Below are positions 8,097 to 17,151 of a stretch of 64,000 bases of DNA, piece by piece. Each line of letters starts with the position of its first letter. Position 1 is the first letter of the stretch. Below the pieces are notes generated by a model. That model saw only the letters and a list, made by a program, of their open reading frames with translations, ran no database searches and was not told the origin of the DNA. The stretch is from contig JBAWZA010000001.1 in the NCBI GenBank assembly GCA_037143335.1, positions 124,001 through 188,000 of the forward strand. Reading direction: 5' to 3'. The position numbers were made by a program, and so were the translations under genes. The stretch is from PALSA-1296 sp037143335 (GTDB lineage: Bacteria > Bacteroidota > Ignavibacteria > Palsa-1295).

Positions 8097-8888
8097 TCAG
8101 GCTGACTCCATCTCATCATACATTTTCCGGAATTTTTGCAAGTCTTCCCATGCTCCGACCTTCCAACCTGGATTGCGTAGGAGTGCGGCGGGGTGATAGG
8201 TGACCATGACCTTTGCTCCCATGAAATCATACGCCTTGCCACGCATCTTACCCAAGACATCTTCATTCAAATTCAATAAATTATTTCCTGCGACTCGTCC
8301 GACACAGAGAATCATTTTTGGTTTGAGTATCTCAATCTGTTTCAGGAGATATGGCATACATGCTGCAACCTCTGCGGGTAGCGGATCGCGATTGCCTGGG
8401 GGGCGGGACTTAATGATGTTTGCGATAAATACTTCCTCTCGCGGAAACTTGATCGCCTCTAACATTTTATTGAGCAACTGTCCGGCTCTGCCAACGAATG
8501 GCTCGCCCTTTTCATCTTCATCTGCGCCGGGACCTTCACCAACGACCATCACTTTTGCATTCGGATTGCCAACGCCGAATACAAAATTTTTCCGCGTCTC
8601 GTGCAGAGCACATTTCGTACAACCAGAGATCATCATCTTTAATGTCGGAAGATCGGAAGCCTTCATCCAATCTTCGTTTGTCATTCCGACAGGAATCGTC
8701 GGTAGTTTTGGTGAGACGGTCTTTTTCATAATTGGTTCTGGTGCAGCTGTAACAGCGATTGTAGGTTTTGTCTTTGTCCCTACAGCTGAAGCGGTATCAA
8801 CGTAGAGCTTATCTTCACCTTCGGCAAGCCGCGAGTGCGCCCATATTTCGATGTCTGAAATTATATCTGTTAGCGTACGATCAGACAT
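8097..8888 (-). CDS. Family 4 uracil-DNA glycosylase (Fe-S type)
   Basis: Removes uracil from DNA in base-excision repair. The glycosylase core is clear: GEGPGADEDEKGEPFVG (about residues 117-133), with VGRAGQLLNKML, IANIIKSRPPGNRDP and the C-terminal VTYHPAALLRNP His motif. Cysteines that bind the 4Fe-4S cluster in this family are visible as SGCTKCAL and later ACMPY and LCVGR. An ~80-residue N-terminal extension rich in Ala, Thr and Pro precedes the core, as is common in family 4 members. It is the last gene of the kdsB operon; its ATG overlaps the coaBC stop (TAATG). Confidence 0.92.
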   Translation of the reverse strand: MSDRTLTDIISDIEIWAHSRLAEGEDKLYVDTASAVGTKTKPTIAVTAAPEPIMKKTVSPKLPTIPVGMTNEDWMKASDLPTLKMMISGCTKCALHETRKNFVFGVGNPNAKVMVVGEGPGADEDEKGEPFVGRAGQLLNKMLEAIKFPREEVFIANIIKSRPPGNRDPLPAEVAACMPYLLKQIEILKPKMILCVGRVAGNNLLNLNEDVLGKMRGKAYDFMGAKVMVTYHPAALLRNPGWKVGAWEDLQKFRKMYDEMESA

Positions 8889-10120
8889 TATTCCATTTCA
8901 GCTATTTGTGAGAGAATAATGCGCGCGCATTCTGTCTTTGATACAAGTGGAATATCTTTTCGAAAGCCGGACTTAGCGTACATCGTAATCCGATTCGTAT
9001 CCGTTGAAAATCCTGAACCTGATTCATCGTAGCGATTCAAGACAATCATATCAAGCGATTTTCCTTCGAGCTTGCCTAAGGCGTACTCTTCCGCACCTTT
9101 GCCACCTTCGAGTGCGAAGCCAATAATTTGTTGATTTTTCTTTTTGCGCTTTGTAATTTCTTTCAAGATATCACGTGTAGGCTCAAGCTCAATAGCAAGT
9201 TGTTTCTTGCCAGTTTTTTTCATTTTAATTTTTGATGGATCAGCAGGACGAAAATCACTAACCGCTGCATTCATGATGACAATGTCATGTCCGCCAAGTT
9301 GAGAGAGCACTTCTTCGTACATTTCGTGGGCAGTTTCCACATTGATACGATGAATGCTTTGTGGACTTTCAACGGATGAAGGTCCCATGATAAGAGTTAC
9401 ATCAGCGCCGAATACTTGGGAGGCTTCGCGCGCCAATGCCACAGCCATTTTTCCGCTTGATCTATTTCCGATAAATCTGACAGGATCAATTGGCTCGAAC
9501 GTTGGTCCACCGGTGATAAGAATATGTTTCCCTTCAAGAGCGAGTGGAGTTGGCGGTTGATGTTCTACGCGAGGTGAGTGAACCAACTCGTCAAATTTCC
9601 TCACGATTTCATGAGCCTCGGGCATTCTTCCCATGCCAATGATTCCGCTCGCAAGTGCGCCAGTTGTAGGTTCGATAAATTCTACACCCTGAGATTTGAG
9701 CCACGCAATATTACTCTGCACCGCAGGTTGCAACCACATTTCCTCATCCATTGCAGGTGCTATCACAAGCCGAGCATCTGGCCTTAGCGATGAGGCAAGA
9801 AGCAAAACGGGATTATCATAAATGCCATGGCGCAACTTTCCAATCGTCGTAGCTGAACAAGGCGCAATTAGCATTGCAGAAGCTGATCGTGCAAGATGTA
9901 CATGCCACGTGCCTGTCTCTGATTTCGGAAAAATATCGGAAACAGCTTCAATGCCTGTGAGGATGGAAAGACTGTACGGTGTAGTAAATTTTTTAGCAGA
10001 CTCTGTCAAAGTGCAATGAACTTCAGCACCTGCACGGACAAGTTCGCGCGCAATGATAGGCGCTTTAATCGCCGCGATGGAGCCTGTGATTCCGTATATT
10101 ATTTTTTTTCCGCGAAGCAT
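8888..10120 (-). CDS. coaBC: Bifunctional CoaBC (phosphopantothenoylcysteine synthetase/decarboxylase)
   Basis: Two sequential steps of coenzyme A synthesis in one cytosolic protein. The N-terminal flavin-dependent decarboxylase (CoaC) shows GITGSIAAIKAP, the APAMDEEMW motif (normally PAMNxxMW; Asn is replaced by Asp here) and a segment with CSATTIGK. The C-terminal CoaB ligase starts near residue 195 (ILITGGPTFEPIDPVRFIGN, SSGKMA) and continues to NAAVSDFRP and KMKKTGK. Length 410 is typical. It lies 3 bases after the class V aminotransferase gene and overlaps the glycosylase start by one base. Confidence 0.93.
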   Translation of the reverse strand: MLRGKKIIYGITGSIAAIKAPIIARELVRAGAEVHCTLTESAKKFTTPYSLSILTGIEAVSDIFPKSETGTWHVHLARSASAMLIAPCSATTIGKLRHGIYDNPVLLLASSLRPDARLVIAPAMDEEMWLQPAVQSNIAWLKSQGVEFIEPTTGALASGIIGMGRMPEAHEIVRKFDELVHSPRVEHQPPTPLALEGKHILITGGPTFEPIDPVRFIGNRSSGKMAVALAREASQVFGADVTLIMGPSSVESPQSIHRINVETAHEMYEEVLSQLGGHDIVIMNAAVSDFRPADPSKIKMKKTGKKQLAIELEPTRDILKEITKRKKKNQQIIGFALEGGKGAEEYALGKLEGKSLDMIVLNRYDESGSGFSTDTNRITMYAKSGFRKDIPLVSKTECARIILSQIAEME

Positions 10121-10123
10121 CGT

Positions 10124-11251
10124 TTATGCAAAGATGGTATTCATCGTCGTGCGCAATTCTTCTTCCGTATTGTAGTAATTCGGAGAGATTCTCAACTTCC
10201 CGGCGCGCAATGCGATAATGATATTCTTACTCTTCAACCGCTTTAACACTTCCTCTGGGTTTTCCATCTCAAAGCTGACAATACCAGAACGTTCATGCTC
10301 GGCTTCGGGTGTCAATGGTTGGATGCCATGCGTCTTGAGTCTTGCGATCAAGTAGGCACTATGATCTAATATTCTGCGGTTCATCTCTGCATAACCAAAC
10401 TCCTTATGAAATTTCAAGACAGCATGAAGTCCAGCGATTCCAGGATAATTCAGCGTACCATTTTCATAACGTGAGGCATCATCGTGCAACCTCTTGATGT
10501 CAAAATCGAAGAGATTGTTGAACCTGTCTTTCACGCTCGCTGCGCCCATTGAATTTTGATGAATGAGGTCTTGTGCCTTCTTGCTCACGTACGCAAACGC
10601 AACACCCTCAGCACTGTGCAGCCATTTATGCGCACCTGCTGCAAGAAAATCTATGTGGCATTTCTCAACATCAATCGGAGAATGCGGAAGACTCTGAATT
10701 GCATCTATTGCGAAAAGGATGTTTTTCTCTTTGCAGAAATTTCCTATCGCTTCGAGATCGGGTTTGTACCCAGTAAGAGATGTTACCGTGCTAAGACTGA
10801 TGAGTCGAGTCTGCGGAGTGACGTGCTCTTTTATCACATCCAAAGTAATTCGCCAATCCGCTGGATTCATAAAATCCACAACTGCTCCGTGCCTTTCCTG
10901 AATCATATAAGGATAGACATTCGCTGGATATTCATAGCGATAGACGAGGATTCTATCTCTTTCATTCCAATCGAGACCTGAAGCAAGCAGACTCACCGCA
11001 TCAGCAGTGTTAAGCAAGAATGCAATCCGCTCCGGAGCGGTGTGCAGAATTTCGGCAATGAGTGTCTTCGCTTCAAATGCCATCCGATTCGCCCATGGAA
11101 TCCACTCAATACCTTTGAGTGAGCGGCGTTCAAGATGTTTATCTATTGCATCCCGTACAACAAATGGAAGAGGTCCGACTGCCGCATGATTAAGATAAAT
11201 CATGTCCGTCCAGGTATGAGGGAATTGCTTACGTGCTTCTTCGACGGTCAT
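10124..11251 (-). CDS. Class V aminotransferase (cysteine desulfurase/kynureninase-like fold)
   Basis: 375-residue PLP enzyme of fold type I, class V: N-terminal YLNHAAVGPLP, cofactor Asp in LFAIDAIQSLPH, and the PLP lysine in AAGAHKWLHSAEGVAF (about 210). The NHAAVGPLP form and HKWLHS spacing match the broad 'aminotransferase class V' group rather than true IscS/NifS: no Cys-bearing active loop is seen near the C-terminus, so cysteine desulfurase activity is not claimed. Substrate unknown. The start overlaps the kdsB stop by 4 bases (ATGA), so the two are translationally coupled. Confidence 0.85.
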   Translation of the reverse strand: MTVEEARKQFPHTWTDMIYLNHAAVGPLPFVVRDAIDKHLERRSLKGIEWIPWANRMAFEAKTLIAEILHTAPERIAFLLNTADAVSLLASGLDWNERDRILVYRYEYPANVYPYMIQERHGAVVDFMNPADWRITLDVIKEHVTPQTRLISLSTVTSLTGYKPDLEAIGNFCKEKNILFAIDAIQSLPHSPIDVEKCHIDFLAAGAHKWLHSAEGVAFAYVSKKAQDLIHQNSMGAASVKDRFNNLFDFDIKRLHDDASRYENGTLNYPGIAGLHAVLKFHKEFGYAEMNRRILDHSAYLIARLKTHGIQPLTPEAEHERSGIVSFEMENPEEVLKRLKSKNIIIALRAGKLRISPNYYNTEEELRTTMNTIFA

Positions 11252-11982
11252 TTCTTTTTTCTCAAAATTTCTTCTACTTTTCTTACGTCAGCAGGTGTGT
11301 TTACCTCGATCGAGGCATTCTCAACTTGTACTGCCCTGATGTTATATCCATGATAAAGCCACTTTAATTGTTCAAGCTTTTCGATTTCTTCGAGTTCGGT
11401 TGAGGGCAGATGTCGTATTTCTTCTAAGATCTTTCTTCTGAATCCGTAAAGCCCGATGTGGCGCCAATACTGCATTCGTGATTGATTATCGCGGTCGAAC
11501 GGGATTGTCGAGCGAGAGAAGTACATAACGTTATCCGATTTGTCCGTTACTACTTTGACAATATTAGGATTCGTTACATCTTCTAAATTCAGAATCGGAG
11601 CCACCGGTGTTGCTATTTGTACTTGAGCATCCTCGAAGCTCGCTCTCATTTTTTCGATCACCTCTTGCTCGATGAGTGGTTCGTCACCCTGTACGTTCAT
11701 GATAATATCAATATCATCAGCGAGGTGGCGAGCGGCATAGGCAACACGATCTGTTCCATTCGGGCAGTCTTCTGGTGTCATGATTGCTCCTGCACCAAAA
11801 CTGTTCACGTGCTTGGCAATCTCGTCGCTATCGGTTGCGACAACGACCATATCTATCCCACGAGCGAGTTTGCACTGCCGATAAACCCGCTCGATGAGGG
11901 TCATTCCGGCTATCATCTGGAGCGGTTTTCGGGGCAATCGGGTTGATCCGAGGCGCGAGGGGATAATAATTGCTGATTTCAT
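11248..11982 (-). CDS. kdsB: 3-deoxy-manno-octulosonate cytidylyltransferase
   Basis: Activates Kdo as CMP-Kdo for lipid A-core assembly, so the organism makes Kdo-containing LPS. Motifs: IIPSRLGSTRLPRKPL at the N-terminus (nucleotide binding), ATDSDEIA, NGTDRVAYAA and NVQGDEPLI (metal and sugar binding), then SRSTIPF and IGLYGFRR. Length 244 is normal. It is first of a four-gene minus-strand operon (kdsB, class V aminotransferase, coaBC, uracil-DNA glycosylase). A near-consensus -7 box (CATATTTG at 11988-11995) sits 5 bases before the ATG. Confidence 0.94.
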   Translation of the reverse strand: MKSAIIIPSRLGSTRLPRKPLQMIAGMTLIERVYRQCKLARGIDMVVVATDSDEIAKHVNSFGAGAIMTPEDCPNGTDRVAYAARHLADDIDIIMNVQGDEPLIEQEVIEKMRASFEDAQVQIATPVAPILNLEDVTNPNIVKVVTDKSDNVMYFSRSTIPFDRDNQSRMQYWRHIGLYGFRRKILEEIRHLPSTELEEIEKLEQLKWLYHGYNIRAVQVENASIEVNTPADVRKVEEILRKKK

Positions 11983-12072
11983 TTGTACAAATATGCACTA
12001 TACTTTTGGTTCGGCTCAAGGTTTCGGTAATTTCGGCTCGGCGTAAGTGAAAACAAATCCTCAAAAATAGCG

Positions 12073-12080
12073 TATTTTTG
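12073..12080 (+). promoter_or_regulatory. -7 box upstream of the ECF sigma gene
   Basis: TATTTTTG matches TAnnTTTG, 10 bases before the ATG at 12091. AGGA at 12082-12085 lies between and could act as a ribosome-binding site only if the transcript begins at or before it. Confidence 0.45.
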
Positions 12081-12090
12081 TAGGAACGTG

Positions 12091-12675
12091 ATGAAGCAAA
12101 CAGATCAGGAATTACTTCAGGCTATATCGGGTGGTGCATCTACTGCGCTCTCCGAATTCTATGATAGGCACTCAAAGCTTATCTATGGCGTGGTGCTGCG
12201 ACTTTTAGGCGACTCGGACGATGCCGAAGATATCGTCCAGGAAGTATTTGTGCAAGTCTGGCGCAAGGCATCTACCTATAAACCCGAGCTTGGCTCTCCG
12301 AAGAATTGGGCACTCAGAATCGCGCATAACCGAGCACTCAATTTAATTCGTGCGCACAAAAGCCGAGGCAGGAAATTACAGGTCTCTATTTCGGACGAAG
12401 AGAGCAGGGTACTTTCATCTCCAGAGTTGATGGAGGATAATCTTTTGTCGCAGACGATGAGCGCGGAACGGATGGAGATTATTTCCTCGGCAATGCAGGA
12501 CTTGCCAAAAGACCAGGTGATGCTCATTGACATGGCGTTCTTTCAAGGATATTCACATTCCGAAATTGCAGACGCATTGGGGATTCCGTTAGGGACAATT
12601 AAGACGAAGATTCGCAACGGATTACTTTCGTTAAGAAATTCATTGAGTTTTATGAAAGGCGAGCTTGCGGAGTAG
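12091..12675 (+). CDS. ECF RNA polymerase sigma factor
   Basis: About 194 residues with only sigma regions 2 and 4, as in ECF factors: region 2 (SEFYDRHSKLIYGVVLRLLG, DAEDIVQEVFVQVWRK, WALRIAHNRALNLIR) and region 4 (LPKDQVMLIDMAFFQGYSH, SEIADALGIPLGTIKTKIR). AGGA five bases before ATG 12091 favours it over the GTG at 12088. The next gene encodes a cupin anti-sigma factor, the usual partner in this SigK/RpoE-ChrR-like group. Together they probably control the exported DUF4331/TPR/DUF6702/HupE genes that follow; that link rests on gene order only. Confidence 0.9.
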   Translation: MKQTDQELLQAISGGASTALSEFYDRHSKLIYGVVLRLLGDSDDAEDIVQEVFVQVWRKASTYKPELGSPKNWALRIAHNRALNLIRAHKSRGRKLQVSISDEESRVLSSPELMEDNLLSQTMSAERMEIISSAMQDLPKDQVMLIDMAFFQGYSHSEIADALGIPLGTIKTKIRNGLLSLRNSLSFMKGELAE

Positions 12676-12741
12676 ATCATTCACATCCAATACTACGAAT
12701 GACGTGTATTCGACTTGAGGCTAAGGGTATTTGAACGAAAC

Positions 12742-13332
12742 ATGAAACCAGAAAACGAACATATCGGCGATGAGAACCAACAGGTACAGCAGTATCTGAT
12801 GGGACTAATGACCCCTGATGAAGAGGTTGCATTCGAGCACGCTGTCGCCAAAGACCCCCAGCTTGCAACAGAGTTGAAGGAATCGTCAACGCTGATGGAA
12901 TCGCTCTACGAAAAACTTTCGAAGGGAATGCCCGCGCCAAGAAAAGGCCTCAAGAATACGATCATGTCGAAGATCACCGGAGAATTCAAGGACAGAGCAG
13001 ATGCTGATTCCTACTTACTCAGAGCATCAGAAGTAGAATGGGCGAAGACGAATATCCCCGGAATAGATTTTAAGATCCTCTACAAAGATGAAAACGAGCG
13101 CACGATGTTTATTGCACGTCTGGCTCCTGGTGCTTCACTCCCATCGCACCGCAGACTGAGCACCGAAGAGTGCTTGGTCTTATCAGGCGATTTCTGGGCT
13201 GATGGCGAAAAACTTGTAGCTGGTGATTTCATCGCCGGTCGCGAAGGCAACGAGCCTGAAGCTGTCTATACCGAAGGCGGCTGCGAACTCCTCCTGAAGA
13301 TGCGAATTCCTGAAGAGATTACTATGAATTAA
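12742..13332 (+). CDS. Soluble anti-sigma factor with RskA-like N-terminus and ChrR-type cupin
   Basis: ATG 12742 was chosen; nine upstream in-frame codons have no support. Residues ~15-50 (QQYLMGLMTPDEEVAFEHAV then DPQLATELKE) resemble the sigma-binding domain of RskA-type anti-sigma factors and lack the zinc CxxC of ChrR. Residues ~100-195 are a ChrR-like cupin (RLAPGASLPSHRRLSTEECL, LSGDFWADGE, GDFIAG, GGCELLLKM). Only one His of the usual HxH remains (SHRR) and the later metal His is replaced (GNEPEAV), so the cupin metal site looks incomplete, although EE and the GC motif are kept. No TM helix: a cytosolic sensor/anti-sigma that presumably holds the adjacent ECF factor. Confidence 0.75.
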   Translation: MKPENEHIGDENQQVQQYLMGLMTPDEEVAFEHAVAKDPQLATELKESSTLMESLYEKLSKGMPAPRKGLKNTIMSKITGEFKDRADADSYLLRASEVEWAKTNIPGIDFKILYKDENERTMFIARLAPGASLPSHRRLSTEECLVLSGDFWADGEKLVAGDFIAGREGNEPEAVYTEGGCELLLKMRIPEEITMN

Positions 13333-13418
13333 TCTATTGCATTTGTATCCGCAGGCGCATCCTCCACGGCTGATGCATGTACGTTCCGCTTAATCAGTAC
13401 TTTGGTTTTTACCGACTC

Positions 13419-13443
13419 TGGATTCCTGCCTTCACGGGAATGA
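13419..13443. repeat. REP-like 25-bp hairpin, degenerate copy
   Basis: TGGATTCCTGCCTTCACGGGAATGA is nearly identical to the copies at 54213-54237 (inverted) and 54342-54369. The element folds as GGATTCC..GCCTTC..GGGAATG. It lies in the 266-base gap between the anti-sigma gene and the DUF4331 gene, where nothing else was recognised. This hairpin sequence is widespread between genes of many bacteria. Confidence 0.6.
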
Positions 13444-13598
13444 CTGTTTACTTTTAACTCCCCAATCGCGGTCGGCTTTAGCATATTAATCCTCGATTAT
13501 TAAATTTCCAACATCCACTCTTTCACCTCGCGTGTAATAGCCTCGTTCATTCGGACAATTTTTTTCTACCGGATGATTTCACTTTTTACATACATACT

Positions 13599-15650
13599 AT
13601 GACTACCAAAAGAATACTATCTCTTATCGTTGTTGGGGTGATGCTGTTCTCAGCAACCTTCACAGCTCAGCGTTCTGAGGCTTCGAGCCATCGGGAAGCA
13701 CCACTGATCAGTAATGATCCGCTTGCGGATAATACTGATCTCTACGCATTCCGTTCACCTGATGATCCGAACACCATCACGATCATTGCGAACTACATTC
13801 CATTCGAATTACCTGAAGGTGGACCAAACTACTTCAGCTTCGGAGAGAATGTTCGTTATGAGATTCATATCAAGAACAAAACGACAACGACAGGGGATGA
13901 CATCACCTACCGTTTTACGTTCACGAATATGAATGAAGATCCAACGACATTCTTCAATATCCGTCTTGGTAAACAAAACCTCAAGACCACATACATGTGC
14001 CAAAAAAGCACTGATGGCGGTGTGACTTGGGCTACGATAAAGACTGGTGGCGTTGTGCCTCCTGCGAATATCGGCGCACGCTCGATTGATAATGCTACCG
14101 TTGGATTAGGAATGCCTTACGAGACAATCTGGAATAATGCGATCACCACTGCAACCACTGGCGAGACCATGTTCTGCGGACCAGTTGACGATCCATTCTT
14201 CGTTGATCTTGCCGGTATTTTTGATCTCGGTAATTTCCGTAAAGATGGCAAGGTTGATGCACTTGCAGGATTCAATTGCCATACAATTGCAATGAAGATC
14301 CCAATCAGTATGCTCCAAAAAGATGGCAAGTCTGTTTCGCAAGCAGCTAATATTTTGGATGGCGATTTCGTCATCGGAGTTTGGGCTTCAGCCTCACGAC
14401 CAAAGATCACAACACTGATGAGCGATGGAAGCAAGCCGATGGTATCTGCTGACTATGTGCAGGTTTCACGCCTTGGAATGCCACTCACAAACGAAGCAGT
14501 TATTCCGATTGGAATGAAGGACAAGTGGAATGCAACCAGTCCATACAACGATTTACAATTTGCTACATACTTTGTAAATCCTGAACTTGCACTTTATTGT
14601 GGCAATGGTGATTTCGGAGCAGCAGTTGGAACGTTGCTTGATCTTCGCATTGACAAAAATTCACTCGGAGCTGGATTTGATTTCCGCAACGGAAAAGACG
14701 GACTCTACGGGTTGAAGGCAACGAATGCAGGTAAGGGTACAGCACTTGATACTGCACTCTTCGGAAATATCTTATTGCAACAAGGTGCACCTCGCTCGGT
14801 TGATATTCTTCCGATATTCTATACTGGCGCACCGAACTTGGCTCCGTACCAACTTGCAACTGGCAAGACAACCGGACCGCTCGCAAATGGTAAGCCATTT
14901 ATCAATAACTTCTTGCCGACTCTTGGCGATATGCTTCGCTTGAATATGGCTGTGCCTGTCACACCACGTAACGATCCGAACTTCAGCTCTGAAGGACTCA
15001 TTCAGGCTGCGGCGATTGGATTAACCGTTGCGCCATTTAACACAACAGCGAACTTGGAGAATATTCCGAACATGGACGGATTCCCGAACGGTCGCCGTCT
15101 CGAAGATGATGTTACACGTATTGAAATGCAGGCAGTAGGCGGAATTGTCCTGAATGCGATTGGCTTATGGACAGATGACTACGTTCCTGGCGTAACAGCG
15201 TCACCCGTTACACCTCAGCTTGCAGCAAAGCTCACATGGAATGCTGGCGTATCGCAGAATGACGTAGCATTCCGCGCCGCATGGCCTTACATGGCATTGC
15301 CTCATCGCGGTGCTGACGGACTTCGCACGCACAGTGCAGTTGCCGTTCAGCATCCAACATCTATCGGTATCAAAGCACCGAGGAATTTCTTCAATGGATC
15401 GAATTACCCGAATCCAGTGAGCGCTTCGACATCAATGAACTATCATCTCACCGATGCTGGTGATGTCAGAGTCGTGCTCTATGATATGAATGGTCGTGAA
15501 GTCACAACCGCATTCAGCGGGTACCAATCGGCTGGTGACTATACCGCAAATTGGAAGCCTGAGCAAAACATGAGCGTAGGCACATATTTCGCCGCTCTTC
15601 TCATTGATGGAGTTCGCTCGCATGAGATGAAAATAACGGTTACGAGGTAA
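13599..15650 (+). CDS. DUF4331 protein with T9SS C-terminal sorting domain
   Basis: 683-residue exported protein. Residues 1-29 are a signal peptide (LSLIVVGVMLFSATFTAQ, SEASS). The DUF4331 hallmark follows at once: SHREAPLISNDPLADNTDLY then AFRSPDDPNTI, with GPNYFSFGENVRYEIHI. The last ~85 residues (NYPNPVSASTSMNYHLTDAG, VRVVLYDMNGREV, GTYFAALLIDG, KITVTR) are a type A T9SS sorting domain, so the protein is probably secreted or attached to the cell surface. DUF4331 has no settled biochemical function. It heads a same-strand series with TPR, DUF6702 and HupE/UreJ genes and ends at a terminator, so it can be transcribed alone. Confidence 0.9.
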   Translation: MTTKRILSLIVVGVMLFSATFTAQRSEASSHREAPLISNDPLADNTDLYAFRSPDDPNTITIIANYIPFELPEGGPNYFSFGENVRYEIHIKNKTTTTGDDITYRFTFTNMNEDPTTFFNIRLGKQNLKTTYMCQKSTDGGVTWATIKTGGVVPPANIGARSIDNATVGLGMPYETIWNNAITTATTGETMFCGPVDDPFFVDLAGIFDLGNFRKDGKVDALAGFNCHTIAMKIPISMLQKDGKSVSQAANILDGDFVIGVWASASRPKITTLMSDGSKPMVSADYVQVSRLGMPLTNEAVIPIGMKDKWNATSPYNDLQFATYFVNPELALYCGNGDFGAAVGTLLDLRIDKNSLGAGFDFRNGKDGLYGLKATNAGKGTALDTALFGNILLQQGAPRSVDILPIFYTGAPNLAPYQLATGKTTGPLANGKPFINNFLPTLGDMLRLNMAVPVTPRNDPNFSSEGLIQAAAIGLTVAPFNTTANLENIPNMDGFPNGRRLEDDVTRIEMQAVGGIVLNAIGLWTDDYVPGVTASPVTPQLAAKLTWNAGVSQNDVAFRAAWPYMALPHRGADGLRTHSAVAVQHPTSIGIKAPRNFFNGSNYPNPVSASTSMNYHLTDAGDVRVVLYDMNGREVTTAFSGYQSAGDYTANWKPEQNMSVGTYFAALLIDGVRSHEMKITVTR

Positions 15651-15675
15651 GTAATCGCAACCAGTTATTCGATTA

Positions 15676-15705
15676 AATGGTGGCCCGAAAGGGTCACCAT
15701 TTTTT
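15676..15705 (+). terminator. Terminator after the DUF4331 gene
   Basis: AATGGTGGCCC and GGGTCACCATT pair around a GAAA tetraloop, with one mismatch, and are followed by a run of T. It lies 26 bases after the DUF4331 stop. Confidence 0.85.
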
Positions 15706-15779
15706 ACATATAATGCACAAAAAAGACACATCCAGTTCGGATATGCCCGTGTATTAGGTGCATCAAAACGACAAAAACA

Positions 15780-17120
15780 ATGGCTATGAATCTCAAACAC
15801 ATTACTTACGCTTCGCTCATCGGCTTGATGAGCCTTGGATTTTTCTCCTGCACAGCAGTTGAGAGAGTTACGACAATGCCAGATCTCTCCGCCCGTTCGG
15901 GGGATACCACTTCGACTGAATTTGTCGTTGCACAGGCAACAGTCCGTCAACTTCGTAGTGAACTCGCAAAACATCCAGCCGATACAAAAGAAATGGTGAA
16001 GCTTGCGCAAGTGTATATCCAAGAAGCACGTGTATCCGGCAAGCACCACGAATATTTTCCAATCGCTGATCGGATTTTGAGCAGAGTATTGGGAAAAGAC
16101 CCAAATAATTTTGAAGCAAACGTTCTGCGTGCTGGCATGATGATGACGCGTCATGATTTTATTCATGCCAAGCAGACCATCGAGAAAGCAATCGAGCGCA
16201 ATCCGTATAATAGCGGAGCCTACGGCGTACTTTGCGATGCCAACGTTGAACTTGGTAATTACGACGAAGCAGTAAAGGCAGTTGATGCGATGATGAATGC
16301 TCGACCTGACTTGCGTTCGTATGCACGTGCATCATATCTTCGTGAACTTCACGGTGATCGTACCGGAGCAATCGAGTCAATGAAACTCGCCGCTGATGCT
16401 GGTGCCGCCGGACAGGAGAATCGTGCATGGGCTTTGTATAATCTCGGCAATATTTATTTGAATTGGGGTAAGCTTGATACGGCTGAGTACATATTCAAAG
16501 GAATTCTCGAAGAGCGTCCGAACTATAGTTTCGCGATGAGCGGGCTAGCGATGATCGAGTCAGCGAAAGGAAATTACTCACAAGCTATTGTATGGCTTGT
16601 CAAAGCATCGCAGGTTCAACCTGAGCATATTTTTATCGAACAGTTAGCCGATATGTATCAAGCGATGGGACAAAAGGATGAGGCGGAGCAATTCGAGAAA
16701 AAAGTACTTGATGCTTTCGAACTACATAGAGCTGATGGATGGAGTGTGGATCGTGAGTACGCAGTATTTTGCTTGAATCACAATATCCACTTATCAGAGG
16801 CGAAATCACTTGCAAAAAAAGACTATACTGCAAGACCAAATAACATTGATGCACTTGATACTTATGCTTGGGCGCTCTACAAACAAAGTTCCGCGAACGA
16901 AGCTTTGCCACTGATTGAACAAGCTCTGCGCATGAATTCACTCAGTGCAAACGTGCATTTTCATGCAGGCATGATTTATTCAAAGACCGGTAATGCTGAA
17001 AAAGCAAGAGCAGAATTGTCGAAGATTATCGAGGGCAAGCATTTCCTCAGCCCAATCGCTCGTCAAGAAGCAAAAAATACACTTGAGATGCTCTCAGGCA
17101 AAACTGCGGAATTGAAATAA
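15780..17120 (+). CDS. TPR-repeat lipoprotein
   Basis: 446 residues. The N-terminus (MNLKHITYASLIGLMSLGFF then SC) is a lipoprotein signal with the lipid-bearing Cys near residue 24. The rest is a chain of tetratricopeptide-like helix pairs, for example MVKLAQVYIQEARVSG, NNFEANVLRAGMMMTRHDF, ENRAWALYNLGNIYLNWGKL, FAMSGLAMIESAKGNYSQA and ALDTYAWALYKQSSANEAL. TPR proteins scaffold other proteins, so this one may organise the exported partners beside it. A second ATG two codons downstream is an equal start. It follows the DUF4331 terminator and precedes the DUF6702 gene by 31 bases. Confidence 0.85.
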   Translation: MAMNLKHITYASLIGLMSLGFFSCTAVERVTTMPDLSARSGDTTSTEFVVAQATVRQLRSELAKHPADTKEMVKLAQVYIQEARVSGKHHEYFPIADRILSRVLGKDPNNFEANVLRAGMMMTRHDFIHAKQTIEKAIERNPYNSGAYGVLCDANVELGNYDEAVKAVDAMMNARPDLRSYARASYLRELHGDRTGAIESMKLAADAGAAGQENRAWALYNLGNIYLNWGKLDTAEYIFKGILEERPNYSFAMSGLAMIESAKGNYSQAIVWLVKASQVQPEHIFIEQLADMYQAMGQKDEAEQFEKKVLDAFELHRADGWSVDREYAVFCLNHNIHLSEAKSLAKKDYTARPNNIDALDTYAWALYKQSSANEALPLIEQALRMNSLSANVHFHAGMIYSKTGNAEKARAELSKIIEGKHFLSPIARQEAKNTLEMLSGKTAELK

Positions 17121-17151
17121 TAACTTTTCACGTAAGCTGACAATCACTACT

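Noticed and set aside
10124..11251. Class V aminotransferase as cysteine desulfurase (iscS/sufS)
   Set aside because: No active-site Cys loop is seen near residues 320-340 and no iron-sulfur assembly gene is adjacent.
15432..16166. 244-codon antisense open frame across the end of the DUF4331 gene and start of the TPR gene
   Set aside because: Both plus-strand genes have clear family matches, and the antisense frame crosses a strong terminator; it is a shadow of coding bias.
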